Source: an uncultured Oscillospiraceae bacterium
GTDB lineage: Bacteria > Bacillota > Clostridia > Oscillospirales > Ruminococcaceae
Length of the DNA stretch: 64,000 nt
NCBI GenBank assembly: GCA_910587465.1
Contig: CAJUMS010000007.1
Location: 1 to 64,000 of the forward strand
Direction: 5' to 3'
The notes under the pieces are model-generated. The model saw only the letters and a list, made by a program, of their open reading frames with translations, was not told the DNA's origin and did no database searches. Positions 1 through 8,297 of the stretch are shown piece after piece. A program made the position numbers and the translations under genes. The first letter of the stretch is position 1. Each line of letters starts with the position of its first letter.

Positions 1-59
1 TAAACCATGGCTGGCTTGCCGTGGATTTACCCGATAAATATATTATAGTAGGAGATAAA

Positions 60-815
60 ATGGACGTTAGAATTCAGAAGATAATTGCCGAAAGCGGCTA
101 TTGCTCGCGTCGAAAGGCGGAAGAGCTGATATCGCAGGGAGCTGTCACGGTGAACGGCAGACCCTGCTCGCTCGGCGACAAGGCGGACGCGGGGCGCGAC
201 GTGATAAAGGTTCACGGAGAGACTGTCGGCGCAGTGCCCGTCGAAAAGCGCTACATAATGCTGAATAAGCCGCGCGGATATATCACGACTATGTCGGACG
301 AGCAGGGGCGGAGGATAGCCGCCGAGCTGCTGGAGGGCGTGGAGGAGCGCGTGGTGCCCGTGGGGAGACTGGACAGGAACTCCGAGGGACTGCTGCTGTT
401 CACGAACGACGGCGCTTTCGCAAATGAAATTACACACCCGTCAAGGCATGTGAGCAAGACGTATCGGGTCACGATAGACGGCAGGGTGAACGAGGATCAG
501 CTTATGAGGCTGTCGACGGGCGTGGAGCTGGACGACGGCGCGGTCACGCTGCCGTGTACGGTGGACGTGCTGACCGAGGAGCCCGAGCGCACGGTATTGC
601 GGATAGTTATCCGACAGGGGCTGAACAGGCAGATACGCAGAATGTGTACGGCGGTCGGTCTGAACGTCGGCAGACTGCGCCGCGTGGCTATCGGCGGCGT
701 AAAGCTCGGTATGCTCAGACCCGGCGAGTGGCGCGACCTGACAAAGGACGAGCTGCGAATACTCCGCGCGGCAGTCGGAAAGTCGGCGAAAAAACCACAA
801 AAGGGCAGGCGGTGA
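60..815 (+). CDS. rluB: Pseudouridine synthase, RsuA/RluB family
   Basis: Isomerises specific uridines of ribosomal RNA to pseudouridine. The 251-residue protein starts with an S4 RNA-binding domain (about residues 2-60) and continues with the catalytic domain. The signature GRLDRNSEGLLLFTNDG is present with the catalytic aspartate near residue 105, followed by a RQGLNRQIRRMC stretch near the end typical of this family. The ATG at 60 is chosen over an upstream in-frame ATG at 21 because AGGAG lies at 50-54. The tail is basic (KSAKKPQKGRR). The family is certain; large-subunit (RluB) rather than small-subunit (RsuA) specificity is inferred from resemblance to Gram-positive RluB. The next gene starts 4 bases downstream, so the two are probably cotranscribed. 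Confidence 0.9.
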   Translation: MDVRIQKIIAESGYCSRRKAEELISQGAVTVNGRPCSLGDKADAGRDVIKVHGETVGAVPVEKRYIMLNKPRGYITTMSDEQGRRIAAELLEGVEERVVPVGRLDRNSEGLLLFTNDGAFANEITHPSRHVSKTYRVTIDGRVNEDQLMRLSTGVELDDGAVTLPCTVDVLTEEPERTVLRIVIRQGLNRQIRRMCTAVGLNVGRLRRVAIGGVKLGMLRPGEWRDLTKDELRILRAAVGKSAKKPQKGRR

Positions 816-819
816 GCGT

Positions 820-1131
820 ATGATAGAGATATTACAGAATAAGGAAAATTTGGATAAGATCGAGTTCTGCGCACGCGACGGGGCGGAAAATCTCGGCAGG
901 ATAGCGGGCTATCTCGACAAGGATACGTTCATCGTCGACGAGCTGGACTGCGAGGACTTCTTCATGGACGGACTGGTCCGCGCTATTCTGAACCTGATGA
1001 CCCTGCACAACATTGACAAGGCGCGGTTTGATCTGCCTGAGCAGCTCGGACTGCTGAAAAATCTCGGCTTTGTCCATGACGAGCCCGTAATGAACAGCAT
1101 CTCGGCGTTTTTTGATAGGGGGTGCAATTAG
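820..1131 (+). CDS. Small acetyltransferase-like protein of unknown function
   Basis: A 103-residue protein just after the pseudouridine synthase gene, with GAGCG as a weak ribosome site. The pattern of a helix (VRAILNLMTLHNID) followed by a strand and a terminal LLKNLGF segment resembles the C-terminal half of GNAT N-acetyltransferases, where such a helix and xLGF motif close the acetyl-CoA site. The protein is too short to be a complete GNAT enzyme (usually about 140-170 residues) and the acetyl-CoA P-loop (Q/RxxGxG/A) is not evident. A stand-alone GNAT-like fold is an inference; no function is assigned. Base composition matches the preceding gene. Confidence 0.7.
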   Translation: MIEILQNKENLDKIEFCARDGAENLGRIAGYLDKDTFIVDELDCEDFFMDGLVRAILNLMTLHNIDKARFDLPEQLGLLKNLGFVHDEPVMNSISAFFDRGCN

Positions 1132-1135
1132 GTTG

Positions 1136-1897
1136 ATGAAGTCAACCGGAGAGGATTGGTATAAGAAAATCTGGACACTTGATATTGTGAACCAATCATG
1201 GGTCGAGGATACGAAGCGGCAGGTGGATTTTATAGTCGAAAAACTTCACTTGAACGGCAGGGAAAAAATTCTTGATCTTGCGTGCGGATTTGGACGGCAT
1301 TCAATCGAACTGGCAAGGCGCGGTTTTTCGGTAACGGGTGTGGACATTACTGAAGATTATGTTAATTATGCTTCGGAGCTTGCCGCAAAGGAAAAGCTTG
1401 ACGCGCGCTTCATTTTATCGGATATACGCGGCGTTGATTTTGCCGAAGAATTTGATGTTGTTCTGAATATGGCTGACGGAGCGGTGGGATATCTTGAAAA
1501 TGATGACGAGAATATGAAAATATTCAATATCGTTTCAAGGGCGCTCAAACGCGGCGGCAAGCATTTTATGGATATAATGAGCGCCGATTATGCGGACAGT
1601 CATTTCCCGTGCAAGCTATGGGACGAGGGTGAACATGGACTTACGTTATCCAAGTTTGAGTGGAACAGTCAAACACGAACAATGCTGTATGGGCAGCTTG
1701 ATTTTCAATATGGAAAAGAACTGCCAAGGCCCTTGATAGAGTACGGAAACCAAACAAGATTGTATTCACGGACGGAAGTGAATGAAATTATGATTTCCCT
1801 TGGAATGAGGGTAAACGAGTTGTGGTCGGATTTCGGTGGAAAGCCTTATTCTGTAAATGATATACAGATGATGGTTTATTCCGAGAAAACTTCATAA
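1136..1897 (+). CDS. Class I SAM-dependent methyltransferase
   Basis: Transfers a methyl group from S-adenosylmethionine to an unknown acceptor. The Rossmann motif I is clear (ILDLACGFGRHSIELARRG, about residues 47-65), followed by the acidic end of strand 2 (VTGVDIT) and motif II region (FDVVLNMADGAVGYL). A start at ATG 1136 (or TTG 1133) is preferred because AGGGGG lies at 1117-1122; an upstream in-frame ATG at 1112 overlaps the previous gene by 20 bases. The gene is visibly richer in A and T and uses more A/T-ending codons than its GC-rich neighbours, which suggests a separate origin. The substrate cannot be told from sequence. Confidence 0.85.
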   Translation: MKSTGEDWYKKIWTLDIVNQSWVEDTKRQVDFIVEKLHLNGREKILDLACGFGRHSIELARRGFSVTGVDITEDYVNYASELAAKEKLDARFILSDIRGVDFAEEFDVVLNMADGAVGYLENDDENMKIFNIVSRALKRGGKHFMDIMSADYADSHFPCKLWDEGEHGLTLSKFEWNSQTRTMLYGQLDFQYGKELPRPLIEYGNQTRLYSRTEVNEIMISLGMRVNELWSDFGGKPYSVNDIQMMVYSEKTS

Positions 1898-1902
1898 TGT
1901 GA

Positions 1903-1933
1903 AAAACCTCTGATTGTATTCGGAGGTTTTGTT
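1903..1933 (+). terminator. Rho-independent terminator after methyltransferase
   Basis: A ten-pair stem AAAACCTC(TG)/(CG)GAGGTTTT with an eight-base loop, ending in a short T-rich tail. It closes the rluB-to-methyltransferase unit. Confidence 0.7.
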
Positions 1934-2002
1934 GATTATTACCAAATAAACAGGTGGGTTTTGTTGCAAAACGTAAAAAATTAAATTAGTTGAAAAATTC
2001 TC

Positions 2003-2031
2003 TTGTTATTTATTTCCCAAAGTAGTATAAT
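2003..2031 (+). promoter_or_regulatory. Sigma-A-type promoter of the biotin carboxyltransferase operon
   Basis: TTGTTA at 2003-2008 and TATAAT at 2026-2031 with a 17-base spacer. The predicted transcript starts near 2038, about 53 bases before the ATG at 2091. Confidence 0.65.
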
Positions 2032-2090
2032 TATTATGGATATTTTTTTGGCATTGGGTTGCCATACTTATGATAAATGGAGGATATACC

Positions 2091-3413
2091 ATGGCATTAA
2101 CGAAATCCTTGGCTGAAATGGAACAGAGCGTTTCCGACAGCGACGCGAGAAAAAGGCTCGCGGCATTTTACGATGAGGACAGCTTTACGGAGCTGGACAA
2201 GTTCCTGTCCGCGGAGGGCGAGGTAAGCTCGGTTGTCGCGGGCTGCGGCAGCGTTGACGATTTGACCGTCTACGCGTTTGCGCAGGACGTTTCCGTAAAG
2301 GGCGGCGCTGTGAATAAGGCGGCTGCGCAGAAGATCAAGAGAGTTTACGAGCTGGCTGCGAAGAACGGCGCTCCCGTTGTCGGATTTTTCGACAGCAAGG
2401 GCGCGGATATCAACGAGGGCATGGCGGTGCTCGCCGAGTACGGTGACATCATGAAAGCTTCTGCTAAGGTATCGGGCGTTGTTCCGCAGATCGCGGTCGT
2501 AACGGGCGTTTGTGCGGGCTGCGCGGCGATGATCGCCGCTATGGCGGACGTTGTTATCGCGTCGGAGGGCAGCGAGCTGTTCCTGACCGCTCCGTTCAAC
2601 AACGCGGACGGCAAGCTCGAGGGCGCGGGCTCGGCGGCTAACGCGGCTAAGTCCGGTGTTTGTCAGATACTGGCAAAGGACGCGGACGAGGCTGTCGCTA
2701 AGGCAAAGAAGCTCGTTTCCATACTGCCCGAGAACAATCTCGGTGTGGGCTATAACGACGCAGCTCCCGAGAACGACGCGGTTATTTCCGCGGCAATGAA
2801 GGGCGCGGATATTGCGGCGACTGTTGCTCAGAAGGGCAGCATTATCGAGTTCGGCGAGAAATTCGGCAAGGCGGCTTATACCGCTCTCGGCGCTGTGAAC
2901 GGAAATACCGTGGCGTTCGTGGCTACCGACAAGGCGGAAAAGCTGACGAGCGCGGACTGCGCAAAGATCGCGCGTTTCGTTCAGTTTGCGGACGTTTTCT
3001 CGATTCCCGTTGTTACAATCGTCAATACAGAGGGCTTTGAGGGCAGCTCCGCGGCGGAGCTTGCCGGCAGCGTCCGTGATTGCGCTAGACTTGCGCAGAT
3101 CTACGCGACCGCGACTACCGTAAAGATCAATCTGATAAGCGGCAAGGCTTTCGGTTCGGCATTTGCGGCGTTCAACAGTGCCGATATGAGCTACGCTTGG
3201 GAAGGCGCGCAGATCGCGCCGATGAACCCCGAAGCGGGCAAGGTATTCATGGGCGAGGAGCTGACCACAAATCCGTTCGCGGCTGCGTCTCTGGGTATGA
3301 TCGACGGCGTTATCGACCCCGCCGGCACCCGCGACACCGTATCGGGCGCGCTCGCTATGTGCGGCTCCAAGAATGAGAACTTTGCGAGAAAACGCGCGAA
3401 TTATACTTTCTGA
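2091..3413 (+). CDS. Biotin-dependent carboxyltransferase subunit (acyl-CoA type, transcarboxylase 12S-like)
   Basis: A 440-residue member of the crotonase-fold carboxyl transferase family, which moves carboxyl groups between carboxybiotin and an acyl-CoA such as propionyl-CoA/methylmalonyl-CoA. Two homologous halves are visible: an N-terminal one with VVGFFDSKGADINEGMAV and GVCAGCAAMIAAMADVVI, and a C-terminal one with FSIPVVTIVNTEGFEG and a KAFGSAFAAF segment. It is shorter than typical 510-520-residue MmdA/PccB/12S proteins, and several glycine-rich loops are changed, so substrate choice is uncertain. ATG 2091 has GGAGG 7 bases upstream. It is followed by a biotin carrier and a pyruvate/oxaloacetate carboxyltransferase, with no biotin carboxylase and no membrane decarboxylase beta subunit, which favours a transcarboxylase. 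Confidence 0.82.
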   Translation: MALTKSLAEMEQSVSDSDARKRLAAFYDEDSFTELDKFLSAEGEVSSVVAGCGSVDDLTVYAFAQDVSVKGGAVNKAAAQKIKRVYELAAKNGAPVVGFFDSKGADINEGMAVLAEYGDIMKASAKVSGVVPQIAVVTGVCAGCAAMIAAMADVVIASEGSELFLTAPFNNADGKLEGAGSAANAAKSGVCQILAKDADEAVAKAKKLVSILPENNLGVGYNDAAPENDAVISAAMKGADIAATVAQKGSIIEFGEKFGKAAYTALGAVNGNTVAFVATDKAEKLTSADCAKIARFVQFADVFSIPVVTIVNTEGFEGSSAAELAGSVRDCARLAQIYATATTVKINLISGKAFGSAFAAFNSADMSYAWEGAQIAPMNPEAGKVFMGEELTTNPFAAASLGMIDGVIDPAGTRDTVSGALAMCGSKNENFARKRANYTF

Positions 3414-3438
3414 TTAAAATTAAGTGAGGTATTGAAAT

Positions 3439-3798
3439 ATGAAAAATTATGTTATCACCGTAAACGGAAACGCTTATGACGTTACTGTTGAAGAGGCGGG
3501 CGGCGATGTTTCCGCTCCTGCTGCTGCGGCTCCCAAGGCTGCCGCTCCCAAGAAGGCTGCTCCCGCGCCCAAGGCTGCCGCGGGCGGAACTCCCATCAAC
3601 GCGCCGATGCGCGGCACTATCGTTGACGTTAAGGTAAAGGTCGGCGATAAGGTAACGAACGGCACTGTTGTCGCTGTTCTTGAGGCTATGAAGATGGAGA
3701 ACGACATTGTTTCCGACAAGGACGGCGTTGTTGCGGCTATCTGCGTAAACAAGGGCGAGTCCGTTGAGACGGGCGCTCCCGTTGTTACTCTTAACTAA
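3439..3798 (+). CDS. Biotin carboxyl carrier protein of the transcarboxylase-like complex
   Basis: A 119-residue carrier that swings biotin between two carboxyltransferases. It has a short N-terminal beta segment, an alanine/proline/lysine-rich flexible linker (about residues 25-50), and a C-terminal biotinyl domain with the canonical EAMKMEN motif (lysine 85 is the biotinylated residue). Size and layout match the 1.3S carrier of transcarboxylase and the gamma/delta carriers of decarboxylase pumps. It sits 25 bases after the acyl-CoA carboxyltransferase gene and 12 bases before the pyruvate-type carboxyltransferase gene, so all three form one operon. It is distinct from the AccB carrier at 35058. 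Confidence 0.92.
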   Translation: MKNYVITVNGNAYDVTVEEAGGDVSAPAAAAPKAAAPKKAAPAPKAAAGGTPINAPMRGTIVDVKVKVGDKVTNGTVVAVLEAMKMENDIVSDKDGVVAAICVNKGESVETGAPVVTLN

Positions 3799-3810
3799 AG
3801 GAGAACAAAT

Positions 3811-5214
3811 ATGGCTAAATTGAAAATTACCGAAACCGTTCTCCGTGACGCGCACCAGAGCTTGCTCGCCACGAGAATGTCTATGGACGATATGCGTCCG
3901 ATTTTGTCGACGATGGATAAGATCGGATTTTATTCCGCGGAGTGCTGGGGCGGCGCGACGTTCGATTCCTGCATACGTTTCCTCGACGAGGATCCGTGGG
4001 AGCGTTTGAGAATTCTCCGCAAGGAAATGCCCAACACCAAGCTCCAGATGCTGTTCAGAGGACAAAATATGCTCGGTTATCGTCACTATGCGGATGATCT
4101 CGTTGAGTACTTTGTTCAGAAGTCTATCGCAAACGGTATCGACATCATCAGAATTTTCGACGCGCTGAACGATATCCGCAACCTTGAGACCGCTATCAAG
4201 GCGGCAAAGAAGGAGAACGGTCACGCTCAGGTTGCTATTTCGTACACAACGGGCGACGTGTTCACTCACGAGTATTATATGAATTACGCCAAGCAGATCG
4301 AGAGCGCGGGCGCGGATTCCATCTGTATCAAGGATATGGCGGCGCTGCTCACTCCCTACGAGGCAGAGAGCCTTGTAAAGGATCTTAAGTCGGCTGTTAA
4401 GGTGCCGATACAGCTCCATACGCACTACACCTCGGGTCTGGCTTCGATGTGTATCATCAAGGCTGTCGAGGCGGGCGTTGACATGGTCGATACGGCTATG
4501 TCGCCGCTGGCGCTGGGTACTTCTCATGCGCCTACGGAGTCAATTGTTGCTACGTTTATGGGTACCGATTACGATACGGGCATTGATCTGGCGTCGCTCG
4601 GCGAGGTTCGCGAATACTTTATGGGCTTGCGCAAGAAGTACATCGACAGCGGTTTGCTCGATCCGTCGATGCTCGCTACAAATACAAAGGCGCTGATTTA
4701 TCAGGTTCCGGGCGGAATGCTGTCCAATCTTCTCTCGCAGCTTAAGCAGGCGGGTAAGGCGGATCAGCTTGATGAGGTTCTCGCGGAGGTTCCGAGAGTG
4801 CGCAAGGACAGCGGTTTCCCGCCTCTCGTTACGCCTACTTCGCAGATCGTCGGCACACAGGCTGTGTTCAACATTATAATGGGCGAGCGCTACAAGACCG
4901 TCACCAAGGAGTTCAAGGGCTTGGTAAAGGGTGAGTACGGAAAAACTCCCGTTGAGATCGATCCGGAGTTCCGCAAGAAAATACTCGGTGACGAGCAGCC
5001 TATCACTTGCCGTCCCGCGGATCAGCTCAGTCCCGAGTTCGACAAGATGAAGGAAGAAGCAAAGGCATACGTAGACGATCCTACAGTTGAGGATACACTC
5101 ACATATGCGATGTTCCCGAAGGTGGCTCCCGGATTCTTCGAGAAGCAGCGCGACAAAAAGGTCGGCGTCGACGCGGTTCACGCGGACAAGACCAATAAGG
5201 TTCATCCCGTATAA
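3811..5214 (+). CDS. Oxaloacetate/pyruvate carboxyltransferase subunit (transcarboxylase 5S-like)
   Basis: A 467-residue TIM-barrel carboxyltransferase of the pyruvate carboxylase/oxaloacetate decarboxylase alpha family, exchanging a carboxyl group between biotin and pyruvate/oxaloacetate. The family start LRDAHQSLLATR, the barrel motif ECWGGATFD, the lysine to be carboxylated in SICIKDMAALL, and the metal-binding HTHYTSG are all present. Unlike many decarboxylase alpha subunits it has no fused biotin domain; that function is given by the preceding gene. AAGGAG lies at 3798-3803 before the ATG. Transcarboxylase is the best fit because no Na+ pump subunit is adjacent; a partner located elsewhere would make it a decarboxylase. 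Confidence 0.9.
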   Translation: MAKLKITETVLRDAHQSLLATRMSMDDMRPILSTMDKIGFYSAECWGGATFDSCIRFLDEDPWERLRILRKEMPNTKLQMLFRGQNMLGYRHYADDLVEYFVQKSIANGIDIIRIFDALNDIRNLETAIKAAKKENGHAQVAISYTTGDVFTHEYYMNYAKQIESAGADSICIKDMAALLTPYEAESLVKDLKSAVKVPIQLHTHYTSGLASMCIIKAVEAGVDMVDTAMSPLALGTSHAPTESIVATFMGTDYDTGIDLASLGEVREYFMGLRKKYIDSGLLDPSMLATNTKALIYQVPGGMLSNLLSQLKQAGKADQLDEVLAEVPRVRKDSGFPPLVTPTSQIVGTQAVFNIIMGERYKTVTKEFKGLVKGEYGKTPVEIDPEFRKKILGDEQPITCRPADQLSPEFDKMKEEAKAYVDDPTVEDTLTYAMFPKVAPGFFEKQRDKKVGVDAVHADKTNKVHPV

Positions 5215-5229
5215 TTACGAATGAAGAAG

Positions 5230-5257
5230 TCCCCGTCCGCAAAAGCCGGGGATTTTT
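5230..5257 (+). terminator. Terminator of the transcarboxylase-like operon
   Basis: Stem TCCCCG (5230-5235) / CGGGGA (5247-5252) followed by a run of T. Confidence 0.85.
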
Positions 5258-5494
5258 GTTATATTTTGGTTTTTGTTATCGTTTACAAAACCGTTGAATA
5301 AATTTTTGGCACTTTGCACAAACAAAAGTTACAAAAAGGTTACAAAATATTTAGAGTTTTTGATTAAAAATAAAAAAAATTTTTTCATGTCAAATAAATG
5401 GCTTTGTTATGCGAAAAAAAATAAAATGTTTTTTTACTGAATTTTTTAAGTTATTAGGTTAAGAGACTGGCAATTTAAACAACCATAAAAAGAT

Positions 5495-5506
5495 GAAAAC
5501 GTTTTC
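5495..5506. promoter_or_regulatory. cre-like / LacI-family operator palindrome
   Basis: The perfect palindrome GAAAACGTTTTC, preceded by T and with a central CG, matches the Gram-positive CcpA (cre) consensus and the general LacI-family operator form. It lies 36 bases upstream of the -35 box of the sugar transporter promoter, in an otherwise very AT-rich stretch (5258-5541) where I see no gene. Control by catabolite or sugar status is inferred. Confidence 0.6.
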
Positions 5507-5541
5507 GGTGACAATTGTGAAAAAAAGTTTCAAAAAAGCAC

Positions 5542-5570
5542 TTGAAAAATTTCCGAATTTGTGATAAACT
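5542..5570 (+). promoter_or_regulatory. Promoter of the sugar ABC transporter operon
   Basis: TTGAAA (5542-5547), 17-base spacer, TAAACT (5565-5570). The transcript would begin near 5577, giving a leader of about 120 bases that contains two strong hairpins. Confidence 0.6.
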
Positions 5571-5579
5571 AACAATGAA

Positions 5580-5670
5580 ATCGGGAAACGAGTTACTCGG
5601 AATGCCCGATCAATAAATCTTAGGCTGTTCAATATTACAGGATACTCGCTGTGAGTCCTGTAAAGAACAG
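5580..5670 (+). promoter_or_regulatory. Structured 5' leader of the solute-binding protein mRNA
   Basis: Two hairpins fill the leader. The first is ATCGGG (5580-5585) / CCCGAT (5605-5610) enclosing CGAG/CTCG. The second joins CTGTTC (5625-5630) with GAACAG (5665-5670) around the perfect eight-base pair TTACAGGA (5635-5642) / TCCTGTAA (5656-5663). No T-run follows, so it is not a terminator. The Shine-Dalgarno GGGAGG at 5683-5690 lies just outside. Roles in mRNA stability or translation control are possible; I recognise no riboswitch class. Confidence 0.55.
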
Positions 5671-5697
5671 AAACCATTTTTTGGGAGGAATAAACCT

Positions 5698-7212
5698 ATG
5701 AAGAAAAGAATTTTGGCAGCTCTGGTAGCTTCCGCAGCTGTCCTCTCTTTGGCAGGCTGTAACACCGACAACAATTCCAATAGCGGTGCAAACAACAGCA
5801 ACAACAGTAGCAGCTCCAACAGCAGCAGCTCCGGTGACAGCACAGGCGACAACAGCGGTGCAAGCACACCCGATGACGACAACTTTGTTGTTGACAAGAA
5901 TAAGCCTCAGCTGATTGATACCGGCGTTAAGCTTTCCGAATCCGAGGGTAAGGTTCTGACTATCTACGCTTGGAACGATGAGTGGAAGAAGATGTTCGAA
6001 AAGTACTACAAGGTGCCGGACGGCATTACCGTAAACTGGGTAATCACACCTTCCGCTGACGGCGCATACCAGCAGAAGCTGGACGACGCTCTTCTTAATC
6101 AGGACAAAGCTGCCGCTGATGACAAGATCGACATCTTCCTCGCAGAGGCTGACTATATCCTGAAGTATGTTGACTCCGACTACACCAAGAATGTTGCTGA
6201 TATCGGCTTCAGCAATGCTTCCACCATCTACAACTACACCGCTGACGCTTGCACAGACAGCAACGGCGTTCAGAAGGGTATGTCTTTCCAGTGCTGCCCC
6301 GCAGGTCTGATTTACAGACGTTCCATTGCTAAGGAAGTAATCGGTTCCGATGATCCCGCAGCAGTTCAGGAAGCTCTCTCTTCTTGGGATAAGTTTGACG
6401 AGGTAGCAAGCAAGGCTAAGGATATGGGTTACTACATGACTCCTTCCTTCGCTGAGACTTACAGAACTTTCTCTAACAATGTTTCTTCCGCTTGGGTAGA
6501 CGCTGACGGCAACGTATCCGTTGACCCTCAGATCAAGGCTTGGATCAAGCAGACCAAGGACTATATGGATAAGGGTTACACCCTTGAGGCAGGCATTTGG
6601 GATGATGAGAAGAATTCTCATATGTTTAAAGAAGGCAAGGCAATGTGCTTCTTTGGTCCGGCTTGGTACTACAACTTCTCTATGGGCAATGTAAAGGATC
6701 AGAAGAAGGATGCTGACGGTAATGTAATCGAAGATTCTCCGTATGGCGAGAGAAACACCGTTGGTGACTGGGGTCTTTGCGTAGGTCCGCAGAGCTACTT
6801 CTGGGGCGGCACATGGCTGCTCGCAGGCGCTCAGACCGATAACCCCGAATTGGTTGCTGACATTATGAACGCATTCCAGAGCAACGAGAAGATCCTCAAG
6901 CAGATGGTTGAGATTGACAGCCAGTTCGTAAATAACTCTGCTGTCAACGATTCCTACACCTCTAACCCCGATTTCGGTAACGAGATACTTGGCGGTCAGA
7001 ATGACTGGGCTATCTTCGCAGAGGGCGCTAAGAATATTGAACTCAAGTATGCTACCGGTTACGATCAGCTGCTCAACGAGAAGCTTCAGGACAACCTGAA
7101 GGATTACTTCAAGGGCACTGTTGACCTCGATACCGCTTGGGGCAACTATGTAAAGACGATCAACGAGGCTTACGCTGAGCTTAAGCTCCCCGAGAAGCTG
7201 ACTCTTGACTAA
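5698..7212 (+). CDS. Sugar ABC transporter solute-binding lipoprotein
   Basis: Family 1 extracellular solute-binding protein of 504 residues that captures an oligosaccharide outside the cell and hands it to the permeases encoded downstream. A lipoprotein signal peptide ends in LSLAGC, so cysteine 21 is lipidated; a long asparagine/serine-rich linker (about residues 22-60) follows, typical of cell-surface lipoproteins. The mature region starts LTIYAWNDEWKKMFEKYYK and contains aromatic patches (GPAWYYNFSMG, SYFWGGTWLLAGA) common in sugar binders. GGGAGG precedes the ATG. A strong terminator directly after the gene should make this subunit more abundant than the permeases. The sugar is unknown. 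Confidence 0.92.
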   Translation: MKKRILAALVASAAVLSLAGCNTDNNSNSGANNSNNSSSSNSSSSGDSTGDNSGASTPDDDNFVVDKNKPQLIDTGVKLSESEGKVLTIYAWNDEWKKMFEKYYKVPDGITVNWVITPSADGAYQQKLDDALLNQDKAAADDKIDIFLAEADYILKYVDSDYTKNVADIGFSNASTIYNYTADACTDSNGVQKGMSFQCCPAGLIYRRSIAKEVIGSDDPAAVQEALSSWDKFDEVASKAKDMGYYMTPSFAETYRTFSNNVSSAWVDADGNVSVDPQIKAWIKQTKDYMDKGYTLEAGIWDDEKNSHMFKEGKAMCFFGPAWYYNFSMGNVKDQKKDADGNVIEDSPYGERNTVGDWGLCVGPQSYFWGGTWLLAGAQTDNPELVADIMNAFQSNEKILKQMVEIDSQFVNNSAVNDSYTSNPDFGNEILGGQNDWAIFAEGAKNIELKYATGYDQLLNEKLQDNLKDYFKGTVDLDTAWGNYVKTINEAYAELKLPEKLTLD

Positions 7213-7256
7213 TTTACAGGGCATAAAAATCGTATTGATTTAAAATCCTAACCTTT

Positions 7257-7294
7257 AAGAGGTGAGGCGTAACGCTCGCTTCACCTCTTTTTTT
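7257..7294 (+). terminator. Internal terminator between binding protein and permease genes
   Basis: Stem AAGAGGTGA (7257-7265) / TCACCTCTT (7281-7289) followed by seven T. Placed inside the transporter operon, it likely acts as a partial terminator that raises binding-protein to permease ratio, a known arrangement in sugar ABC operons. Confidence 0.85.
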
Positions 7295-7344
7295 AGGATT
7301 TTGCGGTACGGCTAAAATGAAAATGAGAGGTAAGGTGTTTTGTA

Positions 7345-8292
7345 ATGACCAAAAAGCATAAGTCCATTAGCTATGCTAAGTGGGGCTACTTTTTTATCGC
7401 ACCGTTTTTTATAGTGTACATCGTATTCCAGCTGATTCCGCTTTTGTCCACGTTCTATTACAGCTTTTTCGATTACTACCGTTCCGGTTTGAAGGTTATC
7501 GGTCCGGAGTTTGTCGGATTTAAAAATTACGCGACGCTGTTTACGCCCGACTCGAACGGTCAGATAGGATTTCTCACCTATTTTGGAAATACGATGATAA
7601 TGTGGATTATCGGTGCGGTTCCGCAGTTGGTTTTCTCGCTGCTGCTTTCCGTAATTTACACAAGTTATCGCTTGAAGATCAAGGGACAGCGTTTCTTTAA
7701 GACGGTTATGTATATGCCGAACCTGATAATGGCTTCCGCGTATTCATTGCTGTTCTTTACGCTGCTTTCCAATGTCGGTCCTATCAATCAGATCATCATG
7801 TCCGCCACAGGCTCGACATTTGACTTCCTTGGTCAGGTCTGGCCCGCGAGAACGGTCATTGCGTTTATCAATTTCATTATGTGGTTCGGTAATACAACGA
7901 TCCTCTTGATGGCGGGTATTATGGGTATTGATCAGAGTATATTCGAGGCGGCTTCAATTGACGGCGCAAGTGCGGGTCAGGTTTTCTTTAAGATCACGTT
8001 GCCGCTGTTGATGCCTATTTTGGTTTACGTTGCTATTACCTCGCTTATCGGCGGTTTGCAGATGTTCGATGTTCCTCAGATCATGACGTCCGGAAACGGT
8101 TCTCCGAACCGTAGCACGATGACGCTTATAATGTATCTGAACAACTATTTCGGTCCGTCTAAGAACTACGGTATGGCAGGCGCTTTGTCGGTAATAATCT
8201 TTATTATTACAGCGATTTTGAGCTTTATTGTATTTAAGACAATGAACTCTCCCGACAAGGGCAAGAAGAAATCCAAGAAAGCGAGGGGTTAA
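7345..8292 (+). CDS. Sugar ABC transporter permease, MalF/UgpA type
   Basis: A 315-residue inner-membrane permease with six predicted membrane helices, the first at about residues 14-35 (YFFIAPFFIVYIVFQLIPLL). The cytoplasmic EAA loop that docks the ATPase is clear: EAASIDGASAGQVFFKITLP near residues 200-220. The C-terminus is basic (GKKKSKKARG). The next permease begins 5 bases after the stop. No ATP-binding subunit is encoded nearby, so the pair probably uses a shared MsmX/UgpC-type ATPase encoded elsewhere, as is usual for family 1 sugar importers in Clostridia. Confidence 0.93.
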   Translation: MTKKHKSISYAKWGYFFIAPFFIVYIVFQLIPLLSTFYYSFFDYYRSGLKVIGPEFVGFKNYATLFTPDSNGQIGFLTYFGNTMIMWIIGAVPQLVFSLLLSVIYTSYRLKIKGQRFFKTVMYMPNLIMASAYSLLFFTLLSNVGPINQIIMSATGSTFDFLGQVWPARTVIAFINFIMWFGNTTILLMAGIMGIDQSIFEAASIDGASAGQVFFKITLPLLMPILVYVAITSLIGGLQMFDVPQIMTSGNGSPNRSTMTLIMYLNNYFGPSKNYGMAGALSVIIFIITAILSFIVFKTMNSPDKGKKKSKKARG

Positions 8293-8297
8293 TTGAT

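Noticed and set aside
1..59. Partial gene at the left edge
   Set aside because: Only a TAA at 1-3 and a possible in-frame extension of the first gene are visible; too little sequence to support a separate feature.
5635..7224. A 529-codon open frame on the minus strand
   Set aside because: It is antisense to the solute-binding lipoprotein gene, which has a signal peptide, ribosome site and operon context. The minus frame has neither.
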